Assembly: GCA_026196575.1 (NCBI GenBank)
Contig: JAPHSX010000013.1
Span: forward strand, 41,327 to 105,326
DNA length: 64,000 nucleotides
Reading direction: 5' to 3'
Source of the DNA: Gammaproteobacteria bacterium
GTDB lineage: Bacteria > Pseudomonadota > Gammaproteobacteria > Thiohalomonadales > Thiohalomonadaceae
Shown in pieces: positions 1 through 9,699 of the stretch (positions within the stretch are counted from its first letter, which is position 1; each line of letters begins with the position of its first letter). The position numbers and the translations under genes are program-made. The notes below the pieces were generated by a model. That model searched no databases. It saw only the letters and a program-made list of their open reading frames with translations, and was not told where the DNA came from.

Positions 1-80
1 TAGCCGAAAATGCGGGGTGAAGTCTCGGAAAATCTGCGTTTAATCCCCACTTCTCGGCTTGTCGGTTGATTTGTAAAGGA

Positions 81-1367
81 TTATTCCGTCTCGCGGGCGA
101 TGGCGCGGTAGCCGATGTCGTGGCGTATGAACATTCCGGGCCAGCTGATCCGTTCTGCCAGGGCGTAGGCCCGCTGCTGTGCCTCGCCGACGCTCTGACC
201 CAGGGCGGTGGCGCAGAGGACGCGGCCGCCGGCGGTGACCACTTGGCCATCGCGCTCGGCGGTGCCGGCGTGGAAGATTTTGGCATCGACCGAGTCGGCC
301 CCCTGCAGCCCGGCGATCACCTCGCCCTTGGCATAGTCGCCGGGGTAGCCACCAGCGGCCAGCACCACCCCCACGGCGGCGCGCGCGTCCCACTCGGCGC
401 TCACGCGGTCGAGCCGACGATCGAGGGCGGCGTTGCAGAGCGCCACCAGGTCGGATTTGAGGCGCAGCATGATCGGCTGGGTCTCCGGGTCGCCGAAGCG
501 GCAGTTGAATTCGATCACCCGGGGGGTGCCATCGGCGCCGATCATCAGACCGGCGTAGAGAAAGCCGGTGTAGGGGTTGCCCTCGGCGGCCATCCCCGCG
601 ACGGTCGGTTCGATCACCTCGCGCATGATGCGATCAAAGATCGCCGGGGTGACCACCGGGGCGGGAGAGTAGGCCCCCATGCCACCGGTGTTGGGGCCAG
701 TGTCGCCGTCGCCGACCCGCTTGTGATCCTGTGAGGTGGCCATTGGCAGGATGTGCTCGCCGTCGACCATGACGATGAAGCTCGCCTCCTCGCCCTCGAG
801 GAACTGCTCGATCACCACGAGGTGGCCCGCCTCGCCAAAGGCGTTGCCGGCGAGCATGTCACGCACCGCCGCCTCGGCCTCGGCCAGGGTCATGGCGACG
901 ATCACCCCCTTGCCGGCGGCCAACCCGTCGGCCTTGATGACGATGGGGGCACCCTGCTCGTGCAGGTAGGCGAGTGCCGGTTCGATGGCGGTGAAGTTGG
1001 CGTAGGCGGCGGTGGGAATGCGGTGGCGGGCAAGGAACTCCTTGGCGAAGGCCTTGGAGCCCTCCAGCTGGGCGGCCCCCCGGTGCGGGCCAAAGCAGCG
1101 CAGACCGGCGGCCTCGAAGGCGTCGACCACGCCCAGCACCAGCGGCACCTCGGGGCCGACGATGGTCAGCGTGATGGCATTCTCACGGGCAAAGGCGACC
1201 AGTCCGTCGATATCCTCCACCTTGATGGCGACATTCTCCACCTTCACCTCGCAGGCGGTGCCGGCATTGCCGGGGGCGACGTAGACCCGCTCCACCTCGG
1301 GCGACTGCGCCGCCTTCCAGGCCAGGGCGTGCTCGCGCCCGCCGCTGCCGATCACCAGTATCTTCAT
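81..1367 (-). CDS. purD: Phosphoribosylamine--glycine ligase (GAR synthetase)
   Basis: The 428-residue protein catalyses the second step of de novo purine synthesis, ATP-dependent ligation of glycine to phosphoribosylamine, in the cytosol. It opens with the PurD signature MKILVIGSGGREHALAW. An ATP-grasp fold follows, with KADGLAAGKGV, the TGGMGAYSP loop near residue 230 and EFNCRFGDPETQ near residue 290. Length matches the family (about 430). The ATG overlaps the stop of the upstream sulfatase gene as ATGA (1364-1367), so the two are probably translationally coupled. A GGGGAG Shine-Dalgarno lies just before it. purH is a few kilobases upstream on the same strand, fitting a purine block split by inserted genes. 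Assignment is secure. Confidence 0.97.
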   Translation of the reverse strand: MKILVIGSGGREHALAWKAAQSPEVERVYVAPGNAGTACEVKVENVAIKVEDIDGLVAFARENAITLTIVGPEVPLVLGVVDAFEAAGLRCFGPHRGAAQLEGSKAFAKEFLARHRIPTAAYANFTAIEPALAYLHEQGAPIVIKADGLAAGKGVIVAMTLAEAEAAVRDMLAGNAFGEAGHLVVIEQFLEGEEASFIVMVDGEHILPMATSQDHKRVGDGDTGPNTGGMGAYSPAPVVTPAIFDRIMREVIEPTVAGMAAEGNPYTGFLYAGLMIGADGTPRVIEFNCRFGDPETQPIMLRLKSDLVALCNAALDRRLDRVSAEWDARAAVGVVLAAGGYPGDYAKGEVIAGLQGADSVDAKIFHAGTAERDGQVVTAGGRVLCATALGQSVGEAQQRAYALAERISWPGMFIRHDIGYRAIARETE

Positions 1368-3409
1368 TTCTCTCCCCTTGTGTTGGTGCCGCCCGCGGCA
1401 ACCGCTTCGCCCCGTGCGATGTGTGGATTGTTGTTGCTGATGTAGCGGGCGCTCTCGTAGAGGCCACGGGTCAGCCGCTCCAGCCGCTCTGCCTGTTGCG
1501 GGTAGTGGTCGAGCAGGTTCTGCCGTGGCTCATCGCTGTGGATGCGGTGCAGCGATTTGCCACTGCCCTGTAAAGGCATCTGGAAATAGAACTCTTCATC
1601 GACCACACCGATCGTGGTGTTGGCGGCGTGGCGAATGATAAAGGCGTGGCGCTCGTTGTCATAGGCCGGGTTGAAGAGATCGCGCCCCAGGGTGGTGTTG
1701 ATGTGGGGTTGGCCGCTGAGGCTGGCCAGCGAGGTCATGACATCCACCTCGCTGGCGACGGTGTCGAGCACCCGGCCCTCGGGGATGAGTGCCGGGGCGT
1801 AGATGACGAAGGGGACGCGGTTCTGCCCCAGCCCGAGCTGGGTGTCGGCCTTGTGGGTGTGGATGCCGGCGTTACCGGCGATGCCGTGGTCGCCGAAGAA
1901 GGCAAAGAGGGTGTTATCGAAGTAGCCCGCCCGTTTTACCTCCTGCATGAACCAGCCGATGCTGTGATCCATGAAGCGGTAGGAGTTGAACTCCTCCTCT
2001 GACTCAAAGCCGTAGCGGGCCAGATCCTCGGCCGAGGCGCTCTTTAGCTCGAAGCCTTCGTTCTCTTCGGGGATGGTATAGGGGCGGTGGTTGCCCGAGG
2101 TCTGAATCACGGCGATAAAGGGCTTCCGCTCGTGTTGCAGCACCTTGTGCGCCTCCTTGAAGAGGTCGAGATCGGAGATCCCCCAGACATCGATCACCGG
2201 CGAGTCGTAGCTCCCCTCCTCGTGGAGTTGCAGGCCGCGGATGTTGCTGGCCAGCAGGCCGCGAATGTTGCCCCAGCTGGCGCTGCCGCCAAGGAAATAG
2301 TAGCGCGCATAGTCGGTGAATTGATCCATGATCACCTGCTGATTGACCACCTTGGGGTTGCGCGAGGAGGTCTTGACCGGCTCAACGTCGGGGAGGCCGG
2401 TGATGGCGGCGAAGACCGAACGGGCGGTGCCGGTGCTGGGGGTGTAGAAGTTTCTGAAGTAGAGGCCATCGGCGGCCAGCGCGGCGAAGTTGGGGGTTGG
2501 TTGGAGCGGGTTGCCGGAGAGCCCCGATTTGTAGGCGGCAAAGGACTCCAGGATCACCACCACGACGTTATAGGGGTGCGAGGGGCGGTGCATGGGCTCT
2601 ACCCGGCGGCTGAAGTTGAGTCGGGTCGCGTCGGGTTGCGTAGCCCCCAGCCAGTCGGCCAGCTGCGGATAGAGCTGGCGGGTCGCCTCTTCGTCATAGG
2701 GCTGGCCGTTGTATTTGTAGGTTTCGTAAAAATAGAGCAGCGGGTTGGAGGCCAGCGCGGAGACAAAGCCGTGGGTGCTGAAGAAGGCGTCGGACCAGCG
2801 CAACGGATAGGCCGAGAGTTTGCCGTAGAGACCGAACAGCACGACAAAAAAGGTGGCGGTAACCATGCCCGCCTTGCGCCAGCCACGCAGTGGCTGGTGC
2901 GTGGTGGTGGCGCAGAGGGAGAGCATGCGGCGCCACCACCATGCTGTTGCCGCAAAGAGCAGCAGCAGGGCGATGGACCAGGGGAGCACCGGGTAACTCT
3001 GCCACACCATCTCCATCGAGATCAGCGGATTGGCGAGAAAACGCAGGGCACTGGAGTCGAGTCGGGTCTGCAGGTAGGCGAAGTGACCGAAGTCGCTAAC
3101 GTAGAAGGCGGTCACCACGAGGGTGGCGAGCAGCAGATAGCCCTGCCACAGGGTGCGCGCGGTGTGGCTCGCAAAGGGGTTGAGCGGGCGTAGCCAGCCG
3201 AGCAGCAGCAGCGGCAGGACGATGAGCAGCGCCAGGCGCAGATCGAACTTCAGTCCAAGATAGAGGGCCTGCAGCAGGTCGTCGCCGGTCAGCGGGTCAT
3301 TGGGGTTGTCGAAGAGCTGCCAGAAGGCCAGTCGTGCCGCGGAGAAGGCGAGTGTATAGCTCAATGCGATGAGGGCGGCAAAACGGGTCAGGCGGGGAAT
3401 ACGGTTCAT
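1364..3409 (-). CDS. LTA synthase family membrane sulfatase/phosphotransferase
   Basis: This 681-residue inner-membrane protein has about five hydrophobic helices in residues 10-200 and then an alkaline-phosphatase/sulfatase fold. The fold starts at NVVVVILESFAAYKSG (about 281-296). A candidate nucleophile threonine lies in PSTGTARS (about 324-331), and late metal-site motifs are FFGDHG and THKADTQLGLG. The architecture matches the LTA synthase/phosphoglycerol transferase family (LtaS, OpgB-like). In Gram-negatives such proteins transfer phosphoglycerol or phosphoethanolamine to periplasmic glycans or LPS; the substrate here is unknown. The gene overlaps purD by 4 bp, an unusual partner. A second, divergent family member lies at 43983-45932. 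Family is clear, substrate is not. Confidence 0.85.
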   Translation of the reverse strand: MNRIPRLTRFAALIALSYTLAFSAARLAFWQLFDNPNDPLTGDDLLQALYLGLKFDLRLALLIVLPLLLLGWLRPLNPFASHTARTLWQGYLLLATLVVTAFYVSDFGHFAYLQTRLDSSALRFLANPLISMEMVWQSYPVLPWSIALLLLFAATAWWWRRMLSLCATTTHQPLRGWRKAGMVTATFFVVLFGLYGKLSAYPLRWSDAFFSTHGFVSALASNPLLYFYETYKYNGQPYDEEATRQLYPQLADWLGATQPDATRLNFSRRVEPMHRPSHPYNVVVVILESFAAYKSGLSGNPLQPTPNFAALAADGLYFRNFYTPSTGTARSVFAAITGLPDVEPVKTSSRNPKVVNQQVIMDQFTDYARYYFLGGSASWGNIRGLLASNIRGLQLHEEGSYDSPVIDVWGISDLDLFKEAHKVLQHERKPFIAVIQTSGNHRPYTIPEENEGFELKSASAEDLARYGFESEEEFNSYRFMDHSIGWFMQEVKRAGYFDNTLFAFFGDHGIAGNAGIHTHKADTQLGLGQNRVPFVIYAPALIPEGRVLDTVASEVDVMTSLASLSGQPHINTTLGRDLFNPAYDNERHAFIIRHAANTTIGVVDEEFYFQMPLQGSGKSLHRIHSDEPRQNLLDHYPQQAERLERLTRGLYESARYISNNNPHIARGEAVAAGGTNTRGEK

Positions 3410-3572
3410 CTACCTCGGTCACTTTCGGTTGGTGTCAGGCGGCACTGACATGGCCGCCGGGATTGTATCATAGGGTCGCATGGCGGTATGGTTTGCGAGG
3501 CGTGCGCGGCGCGTCCTACAGAAAATTGGGCACGGGAATGGGATGGAAGTTCCCGGCAGAGAGGAGTGGCGT

Positions 3573-4904
3573 GTGAATAGCGGGTGGCGGCGTGGTGGAC
3601 GTTGGGTGCTTGGGGGGCTGTTGCTCCTGCTCCTGTTGCTTGCCCTTGGGCGTGCGGGGCAGGTCTATCTCGACAGCCGCCTGCAGGGGGCGCGTGGCCC
3701 CTATCTGCAGATGCCGGCGCCGGATGCCATCACCATTCGCTGGCAGACCCTGAGGCCACAGGCAGGGGTGGTACGGTATGGCACCGCAGCGGATCGGCTG
3801 GAGCAGCAGGCCGCGGGTGGCCACGCCACCGTCCACGAGGTGCGCATCACCAGCCTGCAACCCGACACCCGCTATTACTACAGCGTGGAGCGTGCGGTCC
3901 ATTCGTTTCGCACCGCACCGTTACCGGGTGCCGCGCGCTCGCTGCGCCTCTGGGTGCAGGGGGATGCGGGGCGTGCCATTCCCACCACCCTGCAGGGGCG
4001 CGATGCGGCGCTACAGTGGGCCGCCGACCACCCGCGTGAGGGGCTGCCGCCCATCGATCTCTGGCTCACCACCGGCGATAACGCCTACCGCTCCGGCAAG
4101 GATGGGGAGTTCCAGCGGCACCTCTTTGCGGCCTATCCCGAGCTGTTGCCCACGACCCCCTATCTGCCGGTCTACGGTAATCACGATGCACGGCGCAACG
4201 CCTTCCACAAGCTATTCACCTTCCCCGAAGAGGGCGAGCTGGGGGGGCTTCCCTCCGGCTCCGAGCACTACTTCTCCATCGACTATGGCCAGGCGCACCT
4301 GATCTTCCTCGATTCCGAAGAGGGGGGGCTGGGCGAGGGGAGCGCCATGCTGCAGTGGCTGCAGCGGGACCTGGCGGCCACCCGTCAGCCGTGGCTCATC
4401 GCCCTGCTGCACCATCCCGCCTACACCAAGGGGTCGCACGACTCCGATGATGGGCGTGACAGCCGGGGACGGATGCGCCGGGTGCGGGAGAATGTGCTGC
4501 CGCTGCTGGAGCGCGGCGGGGTTGACCTGGCACTCTTCGGCCACAGCCACGTCTACGAGCGCAGTCACCTGATGGCCTGCCACTACGGTGGGTCGGCAAG
4601 TTTTCGCGAGGAGTTCAATCGCCAGCAGAGCGCCGAGGGTCACTACCGCAAGTCGGTTTCACGCCAACCCTACGGGGGCACCCTCTACAACGTGGTTGGC
4701 TCCAGTGCCTATGCCGATAACGGCCCGCTGGATCACCCGGCGATGGCGGTGGCGATGAGCAAGGCCGGTTCGCTGATGATTGATATTGCGAACGGCCGCC
4801 TCGGCGCCACATTTATCGGGCATGACGGAACGGTACTGGATCGCTATACGATCACCAAAGAGGCCAATCGTCCTGCCGCCGTGGCCCCCTGCGCCGCCCC
4901 CTGA
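3573..4904 (+). CDS. Membrane-anchored metallophosphoesterase (purple acid phosphatase-like)
   Basis: The protein probably hydrolyses phosphomonoesters outside the cytoplasm. I chose GTG 3573 (443 aa) because GAGGAG sits 6 nt upstream and a hydrophobic anchor ([14 protein letters not shown]) follows at once. An earlier in-frame start at 3480 would add 31 unlikely residues. After the anchor comes a fibronectin-like N-domain ([13 protein letters not shown] ... LQPDTRYYY), as in purple acid phosphatases. The calcineurin-like metallophosphoesterase core has dinuclear-metal motifs: [26 protein letters not shown] and FGHSHVYER. It lies alone on the plus strand, divergent from the sulfatase and convergent with purH (19 bp gap). 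Substrate unknown. Confidence 0.85.
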   Translation: MNSGWRRGGRWVLGGLLLLLLLLALGRAGQVYLDSRLQGARGPYLQMPAPDAITIRWQTLRPQAGVVRYGTAADRLEQQAAGGHATVHEVRITSLQPDTRYYYSVERAVHSFRTAPLPGAARSLRLWVQGDAGRAIPTTLQGRDAALQWAADHPREGLPPIDLWLTTGDNAYRSGKDGEFQRHLFAAYPELLPTTPYLPVYGNHDARRNAFHKLFTFPEEGELGGLPSGSEHYFSIDYGQAHLIFLDSEEGGLGEGSAMLQWLQRDLAATRQPWLIALLHHPAYTKGSHDSDDGRDSRGRMRRVRENVLPLLERGGVDLALFGHSHVYERSHLMACHYGGSASFREEFNRQQSAEGHYRKSVSRQPYGGTLYNVVGSSAYADNGPLDHPAMAVAMSKAGSLMIDIANGRLGATFIGHDGTVLDRYTITKEANRPAAVAPCAAP

Positions 4905-4915
4905 GGAGGGCGCAG
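4889..4915. terminator. Hairpin between convergent metallophosphoesterase and purH stops
   Basis: A 7-bp inverted repeat (CTGCGCC / GGCGCAG, 13-nt loop) spans the end of the metallophosphoesterase gene, just before the purH stop. It has no clear U-tract on either strand. It could slow or end transcription from both sides, but this is only inferred from position. Confidence 0.25.
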
Positions 4916-4923
4916 CAGCATCC

Positions 4924-6483
4924 TTAGTGGCGGAAGTGGCGCATCCCGGTGAAGACCATCGCCATGCCGTGTTCGTCGGCGGCGGCGATCACCTCCTCGT
5001 CGCGCATCGAACCACCGGGCTGGATCACCGCGGCAATGCCCGCCTCGGCGGCGCTGTCGATGCCGTCGCGGAAGGGGAAGAAGGCGTCGCTCGCCATCAC
5101 TGAGCCCTTGACGGTGAGGCCGGCGTGCTCGGCCTTGATACCGGCGATGCGTGCCGAGTTGATGCGGCTCATCTGCCCGGCGCCGACACCGATGGTCATG
5201 TTCTCGCTGCCGTAGACGATGGCGTTGGACTTGACGAACTTGGCGACGCGCCAGGAGAAGAGCAGGTCCTTCATCTCCTGCTCGCTGGGGGGGCGTTTGC
5301 TCACTACCTTGATCTCGCTGGTCAGCAGCAGGTCGCTGGTCTGTACCAGCAGGCCGCCGTTGACCCGTTTGAAGTCGAGGGTCTCAAGGGAGCCGTCCCA
5401 GTTGCCGCACTCCAGCACGCGCACATTCTTTTTATCGGCAAGGACCTCGAGCGCCTCCTGCGAGACGCTGGGTGCGATGATCACCTCGACGAACTGGCGC
5501 TCGATGATGGTCCTGGCGGTGTGGCCGTCGAGCTCGCCGTTAAAGGCGATGATGCCGCCGAAGGCCGATTCGGGGTCGGTACTGTAGGCGCGGTCATAGG
5601 CGGTAACCAGATCCGGGCCGATGGCCACGCCGCAGGGGTTGGCGTGCTTGACGATGACACAGGCGGGGCCTTCGTTGAACTGCTTGACGCACTCCAGTGC
5701 CGCGTCGGTGTCGCCGATGTTGTTGTAGCTGAGCTCCTTGCCCTGCAGCTGGCGCGCGGTGGAGATGGAGCCGGCGGGGGCATTCTGCTCGATGAAGAAG
5801 GCGGCCTTCTGGTGCGGGTTCTCGCCGTAACGCATGGTCTGTACCTGCTGCACCTGCAGGTTGAAGGTGCGTGGGAAATCGGCGGGTTCATTGCCGCCGA
5901 CCAGCTTGCCCAGATGATTGGCGATCATGCCGTCGTAGCGGGCGGTGTGCTCGTAGGTCTTCACCGCGAGGTCGAAGCGGGTCTCGTGGGTGGTGGCGTT
6001 GTCGTTCGCCTTCATCTCGGCAAGGACGCGGCCATAGTCGGCGCTATCGACCACGACGGTGACGTCCCGGTGGTTCTTCGCCGCGGCGCGAATCATGGTG
6101 GGACCGCCGATGTCGATGTTCTCGATCGCCTCCTCCAGGGTGCAGTCCGGTTTGGCCACGGTCTGTTCGAAGGGGTAGAGGTTGACCACCACCAGGTCGA
6201 TGCCGCCGATGTTGTGATCGCGCATCACCGCGTCATCGGTGCCGCGCCGCCCGAGGATGCCGCCGTGGATCTTCGGGTGGAGGGTCTTCACCCGCCCGTC
6301 CATCATCTCGGGAAAGCCGGTGTAGTCGCCGACCTCGATCACCGCGATGCCGCTCTCGGTAAGCAGCTTGGCGGTGCCGCCGGTGGAGAGCAACTCCACG
6401 CCGAGGGCGCTGAGTTCGCGGGCGAAGTCGACGATGCCGCTCTTGTCGGAGACGCTGAGGAGGGCGCGCTGGATCTGGTTCAT
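4924..6483 (-). CDS. purH: Bifunctional AICAR formyltransferase / IMP cyclohydrolase
   Basis: The 519-residue cytosolic enzyme performs the last two steps of IMP synthesis. The N-terminal MGS-like IMP cyclohydrolase domain starts [15 protein letters not shown] and contains STGGTAKLL. The C-terminal AICAR transformylase domain contains [10 protein letters not shown] near residue 270 and ends in a typical TGMRHFRH. Length is standard for the family. The ATG at 6483 has AAGGAA upstream. It sits downstream of dusB-fis on the same strand, separated by about 80 bp; fis-purH-purD order is also known from Pseudomonas. Assignment is secure. Confidence 0.97.
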   Translation of the reverse strand: MNQIQRALLSVSDKSGIVDFARELSALGVELLSTGGTAKLLTESGIAVIEVGDYTGFPEMMDGRVKTLHPKIHGGILGRRGTDDAVMRDHNIGGIDLVVVNLYPFEQTVAKPDCTLEEAIENIDIGGPTMIRAAAKNHRDVTVVVDSADYGRVLAEMKANDNATTHETRFDLAVKTYEHTARYDGMIANHLGKLVGGNEPADFPRTFNLQVQQVQTMRYGENPHQKAAFFIEQNAPAGSISTARQLQGKELSYNNIGDTDAALECVKQFNEGPACVIVKHANPCGVAIGPDLVTAYDRAYSTDPESAFGGIIAFNGELDGHTARTIIERQFVEVIIAPSVSQEALEVLADKKNVRVLECGNWDGSLETLDFKRVNGGLLVQTSDLLLTSEIKVVSKRPPSEQEMKDLLFSWRVAKFVKSNAIVYGSENMTIGVGAGQMSRINSARIAGIKAEHAGLTVKGSVMASDAFFPFRDGIDSAAEAGIAAVIQPGGSMRDEEVIAAADEHGMAMVFTGMRHFRH

Positions 6484-6566
6484 GATGATTCCTTGAAATG
6501 AAAAATAATTTTTTGCAAACAGGCAGGTTGATATAACCGCCTCTGCGCCTTTGCGCGAAAAGGGGG

Positions 6567-6815
6567 CTATTTGTCGAGACTGTACTGCACCAGCTTCTTG
6601 CGCAGGGTGCCGCGATTGATGCCGAGGATCTCGGCCGCCCGGGTCTGGTTGCCCCGGGCCTCTTGCATCACCTTCTCCAGCAGCGGTTGCTCCATCTCGC
6701 TGAGGATGAGCTGGTAGAGTTCGCCGGCGGGGTGGTCGCCGAGGTCATTGAAATAGTTGTCCAGCGCCTTGCGCACGCAGCCGTTGAGCGGGCTGCCGCA
6801 TTGATGATCGCTCAT
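6567..6815 (-). CDS. fis: DNA-binding protein Fis
   Basis: The 82-residue nucleoid protein is slightly shorter than the 98-residue E. coli Fis. The whole protein aligns with the family: a beta-hairpin/dimer region, then [16 protein letters not shown] and the C-terminal helix-turn-helix [20 protein letters not shown]. It homodimerises, bends DNA and controls growth-phase transcription. Its ATG overlaps the dusB stop as ATGA (6812-6815), preserving the dusB-fis operon common in gammaproteobacteria. Transcription presumably starts upstream of dusB. Confidence 0.96.
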   Translation of the reverse strand: MSDHQCGSPLNGCVRKALDNYFNDLGDHPAGELYQLILSEMEQPLLEKVMQEARGNQTRAAEILGINRGTLRKKLVQYSLDK

Positions 6816-7801
6816 GCGGCCATCTCCCTGATGTCGATAAGTTGATCGAAAAAGTCATTCACCATGATGAGTTGTTGTGCGCTGCTCTCGACATGGTTGA
6901 CCGCCTGGCGGAAGGCGCCGCCGTGGCGCTGCCCCTTGCTGTACCAGCTGATGTGTTTGCGTGCCATGCGCACGCCCATGTACTCGCCGTAAAAGTCGTA
7001 GAGATTACCGAGGTGGCCGAGCAGAATTGTGCGTACCTCCTCCAGCGAGGGTTCGGGCAGTCTCTTGCCCGTTTGCAGGTAGTGGGTGATCTCGCGGAAG
7101 ATCCAGGGGCGCCCCTGGGCGGCGCGGCCAATCATCACCGCGTCGGCGCCGGTGGCATCCAGCACCTGCTGCGCCTTCTGCGGGGTGGTGATGTCGCCGT
7201 TGGCAATCACCGGGATGGCGAGGGCGGCCTTGATCGCGGCGATGGTCTCATACTCTGCCTCACCCTTATAGGCGTCGGCACGGGTGCGGCCATGTACCGC
7301 CAGCGCCTGGATGCCGGCGCCCTCGGCGATCCGGCCGATGGCGACGCCATTGCGCTGCTCGTGATCCCAGCCGGTGCGGATCTTCAGGGTCACCGGCACC
7401 TCGGGCACCGCCGCGACCACCGCATCAAGGATGCGCCCCACCAGCAGCTCGTCGCGTAGCAGCGCCGAACCGGCCTGCACGTTGCACACCTTCTTTGCCG
7501 GGCAGCCCATGTTGATGTCGATGATCTGTGCGCCGTTGTCGACGTTGTAACGTGCCGCCTCGGCCATCAGTGCGGGGTCGGCCCCCATGATCTGCACCGA
7601 GCGCGGCTCAATCTCGCCCTCGTGGTTGGCGCGGCGCAGGGTCTTGTCGCTGCCCCACAGCAGCGAGTTGGAGGAGACCATCTCGGAGACGGCCATCCCC
7701 GCCCCCAGCTCCTTGCAGAGCTGGCGAAAGGGGCGGTCGGTGATCCCGGCCATCGGGGCCAGTACCAGGTTGTTGGCGAGTGTATAGGGGCCGATTCGCA
7801 T
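6812..7801 (-). CDS. dusB: tRNA-dihydrouridine synthase B
   Basis: This FMN- and NADPH-dependent enzyme reduces uridines in the tRNA D-loop. I place the start at ATG 7801 (329 aa), giving MRIGPYTLANNLVLAPMAG, which matches DusB N-termini; an earlier in-frame codon at 7879 adds 26 unrelated residues. Family motifs seen are APMAGITDRPFR, DINMGCPAKKV with the catalytic cysteine, KIRTGWD, VHGRTR, VIANGDI and MIGRAAQGRPW. It is followed with a 4-bp overlap by fis and preceded closely by the DUF3426 gene, so the three probably form one operon. Confidence 0.95.
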   Translation of the reverse strand: MRIGPYTLANNLVLAPMAGITDRPFRQLCKELGAGMAVSEMVSSNSLLWGSDKTLRRANHEGEIEPRSVQIMGADPALMAEAARYNVDNGAQIIDINMGCPAKKVCNVQAGSALLRDELLVGRILDAVVAAVPEVPVTLKIRTGWDHEQRNGVAIGRIAEGAGIQALAVHGRTRADAYKGEAEYETIAAIKAALAIPVIANGDITTPQKAQQVLDATGADAVMIGRAAQGRPWIFREITHYLQTGKRLPEPSLEEVRTILLGHLGNLYDFYGEYMGVRMARKHISWYSKGQRHGGAFRQAVNHVESSAQQLIMVNDFFDQLIDIREMAA

Positions 7802-7875
7802 GACTGTTGCCGATCGATCTAATTCAAAGAGCCGATGATGATACCGATTTAGGGCGGTGGTATAAAGCGCCGTGG

Positions 7876-9699
7876 TCAATAAAAGCGGAATTCGAAGCCG
7901 ACCGCCTGGTTGCCCGGATCGAGCACCTCCAGCAGCAGTGCCACCTCGCTGTTGGCGGCAAACCGGTCGCCCTCGTGGTAGTTGGTGAGGTATTGGGCGG
8001 GGGGGAAGCGGCGGCGTGCCACCACCCGCTGTTCGATATCGGTCATCACCACCTCCACCAGCGGGTAGGGCTGGGCGAAGCCGGCGCGATTGGCCAGGGT
8101 GGCGCTCAGCAGCAGGCTCTGTTCATAGTTGGGGTGGAACTGCATCAGGTGATCGCGCAGTTCGATGCGCCCCAGGTCGCGGCGTGGCGGTAGCTGGCAG
8201 TCGCCAAGCTCGCACAGGGCGGTGAGCAGTGGCCGTAGCCGCGGGTTTTCCACCAGTTGCAGCCGGTGGTAGTAAAGGTATTGCAGCGCCAGCACGGCAC
8301 AGAGCAGCACCACGCCTACCCCCCACAACAGCGGGGCCGCCCCTGAGCCTGGCCTGGCCTGTGTCATCAGCTCGGCGCGCAGGTCGTAGTCGATGGTGGG
8401 AGGCGGGGTGGACTCCTCTACGGTCGGGCTCTCCTCGTCGGCAAGATCCAGCTCCGCAGGGGCGTGGGGGACGTCACGGTTTAACGCCTCCTCCTCGGCG
8501 GCCTGTTTTTCGGTGGGCGAGAGCAGACTCTCCAGTTGCGCCTCGGAGAAGGGGGCGAGCGGGTCGGGTGCCTCGGCTGGCGGTGCTGTCGAGGTTAGTG
8601 GGGCTGGCGGCGGTGGCGGTTCTGTTGATTCGATCGGCGTTTCATCGGAGGGCGTCTCGTTCAACAGCGCCTCGCCGGGTTGCCGTGTCTCGGCCGGCGA
8701 GGCGTCGGGGGCAGGTGTGGCAGGTTCTGTGAAGAAGACATCCATGTCGGCCTGCGTGAGGCTGTCAAAGGAGTCCGGCTCTCTCTTCGCGACATCAGTC
8801 GCCACCTCATCCACCAATTCATCCATGAGGGGGGTGTCATACGGGATGTCGGGTTCGACCTCGTCGAGGAAGGCGTCGAATAGCGCCTCATCGACGACGG
8901 GCTCTTCTATTGGTGCATCTGGCGCATCTGCCGTATCGGGGGCAGCGGACTCTTCGAAGATCGTCGCGAAGTCATCGGCGGGTGTGGTGTCAAGGGACTC
9001 CTCGAAGAGGTCACCGGTGATGTCGCCCGGCGCCTCGTCCTCTGCGGTGGTGATGGCCTCCTCGAAGAGGTCGTCGGTGATGTCCTCCGGCGCCTCGTCC
9101 TCTGCGGTGGTGATGGCCTCCTCGAAGAGGTCGTCGGTGGTGTCCTCCGGCACCTCGCCCTCTGCGGTGGTGATGGCCTCCTCGAAGAGGTCGTCGGTGA
9201 TGTCCTCCGACGCCTCGTCCTCTGCGGTGGTGATGGCCTCCTCGAAGAGGTCGTCGAGGGTATCGCCGGGCTCCTGCGCCGTATCGTCCTCGCGGATCAC
9301 CTCGACGGTGGTGGTTGGCAGTGCGTCCCGCCCGGTCTCATCGTCCTCTTGCGTGACATTAATGGCGTCGAGGGCGGTGGTGATGAGGCTGGCGGGTTGT
9401 GCGGCGTTGTCATCTGGCGCGGTAGCGTCCGGCTGGCTGATACCGCACTCCAGCTCATTGATTAAGGCGTCGAGGGCATCCGTTTCGCCAGGCGGAGTGG
9501 TGACGGCGGCGCTCTCTCCGCTCCCCTCGGTGCGCGGTGCCGGCGGCGGTTCCTCGGCGGGCGGTGAGGGTTCGACGAGGTGATCCAGGGCATTGAAGGC
9601 GGTGTGGCAGCGACTGCACCGCACCTTGCCGGCGGCGGCCTGTAGTTGACGCACATGAAGGCGAAAGGTGGTGTTGCACTCTGGGCACTGGGTCAGCAT
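7876..9699 (-). CDS. Zinc-ribbon, repeat-containing DUF3426 membrane protein
   Basis: The 607-residue protein has an N-terminal MJ0042-type zinc ribbon (C5-P-E-C8 and C28-S-R-C31). A very long acidic, proline-rich linker follows (about residues 40-450). One transmembrane helix lies near 455-478 (LLWGVGVVLLCAVLALQ). The C-terminal DUF3426 domain contains LCELGDCQLPPRRDL and ends GFEFRFY. The linker holds about four 20-residue repeats of the type LFEEAITTAEDEAPEDI (residues about 148-234). The same gene type lies between prmA and dusB in Pseudomonas. Topology suggests a cytoplasmic zinc ribbon and linker with an outside DUF3426 domain. Function is unknown. The linker is much longer than I expect for the family. 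Confidence 0.85.
   Translation of the reverse strand: MLTQCPECNTTFRLHVRQLQAAAGKVRCSRCHTAFNALDHLVEPSPPAEEPPPAPRTEGSGESAAVTTPPGETDALDALINELECGISQPDATAPDDNAAQPASLITTALDAINVTQEDDETGRDALPTTTVEVIREDDTAQEPGDTLDDLFEEAITTAEDEASEDITDDLFEEAITTAEGEVPEDTTDDLFEEAITTAEDEAPEDITDDLFEEAITTAEDEAPGDITGDLFEESLDTTPADDFATIFEESAAPDTADAPDAPIEEPVVDEALFDAFLDEVEPDIPYDTPLMDELVDEVATDVAKREPDSFDSLTQADMDVFFTEPATPAPDASPAETRQPGEALLNETPSDETPIESTEPPPPPAPLTSTAPPAEAPDPLAPFSEAQLESLLSPTEKQAAEEEALNRDVPHAPAELDLADEESPTVEESTPPPTIDYDLRAELMTQARPGSGAAPLLWGVGVVLLCAVLALQYLYYHRLQLVENPRLRPLLTALCELGDCQLPPRRDLGRIELRDHLMQFHPNYEQSLLLSATLANRAGFAQPYPLVEVVMTDIEQRVVARRRFPPAQYLTNYHEGDRFAANSEVALLLEVLDPGNQAVGFEFRFY
8998..9256. repeat. 60-bp intragenic tandem repeat (four copies plus a partial)
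   Basis: Successive 60-bp units begin at about 9001, 9061, 9121 and 9181, with a fifth partial unit at 9241. They differ by only a few bases and keep the reading frame of the DUF3426 gene. Each encodes a 20-residue acidic unit centred on LFEEAITTAEDEA. The near identity of units suggests recent expansion by slippage or unequal crossing-over. Confidence 0.95.

Noticed and set aside
1364..3409. Gram-positive lipoteichoic acid synthase
   Set aside because: Only the family fold is shared; the window is clearly Gram-negative with LPS genes, so lipoteichoic acid synthesis is not expected.
3480..3572. Earlier start for the metallophosphoesterase
   Set aside because: The first 31 codons give an Arg-rich, non-conserved stretch before the membrane anchor, and the good Shine-Dalgarno serves GTG 3573.
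5125..6501. Long plus-strand open frame antisense to purH
   Set aside because: It lies wholly within purH, has a Val/Ala/Gly/Asp/His-rich composition typical of an antisense shadow in GC-rich DNA, and shows no domain or Shine-Dalgarno.
8998..9256. Possible CRISPR array
   Set aside because: The regular 60-bp units have no variable spacers and keep a protein-coding frame, so they are a minisatellite.
8393..9583. Plus-strand Ser-rich 396-codon frame opposite the DUF3426 gene
   Set aside because: Its repeats are just the complement of the 60-bp coding repeat; the minus-strand frame has the zinc ribbon, membrane helix and DUF3426 domain.
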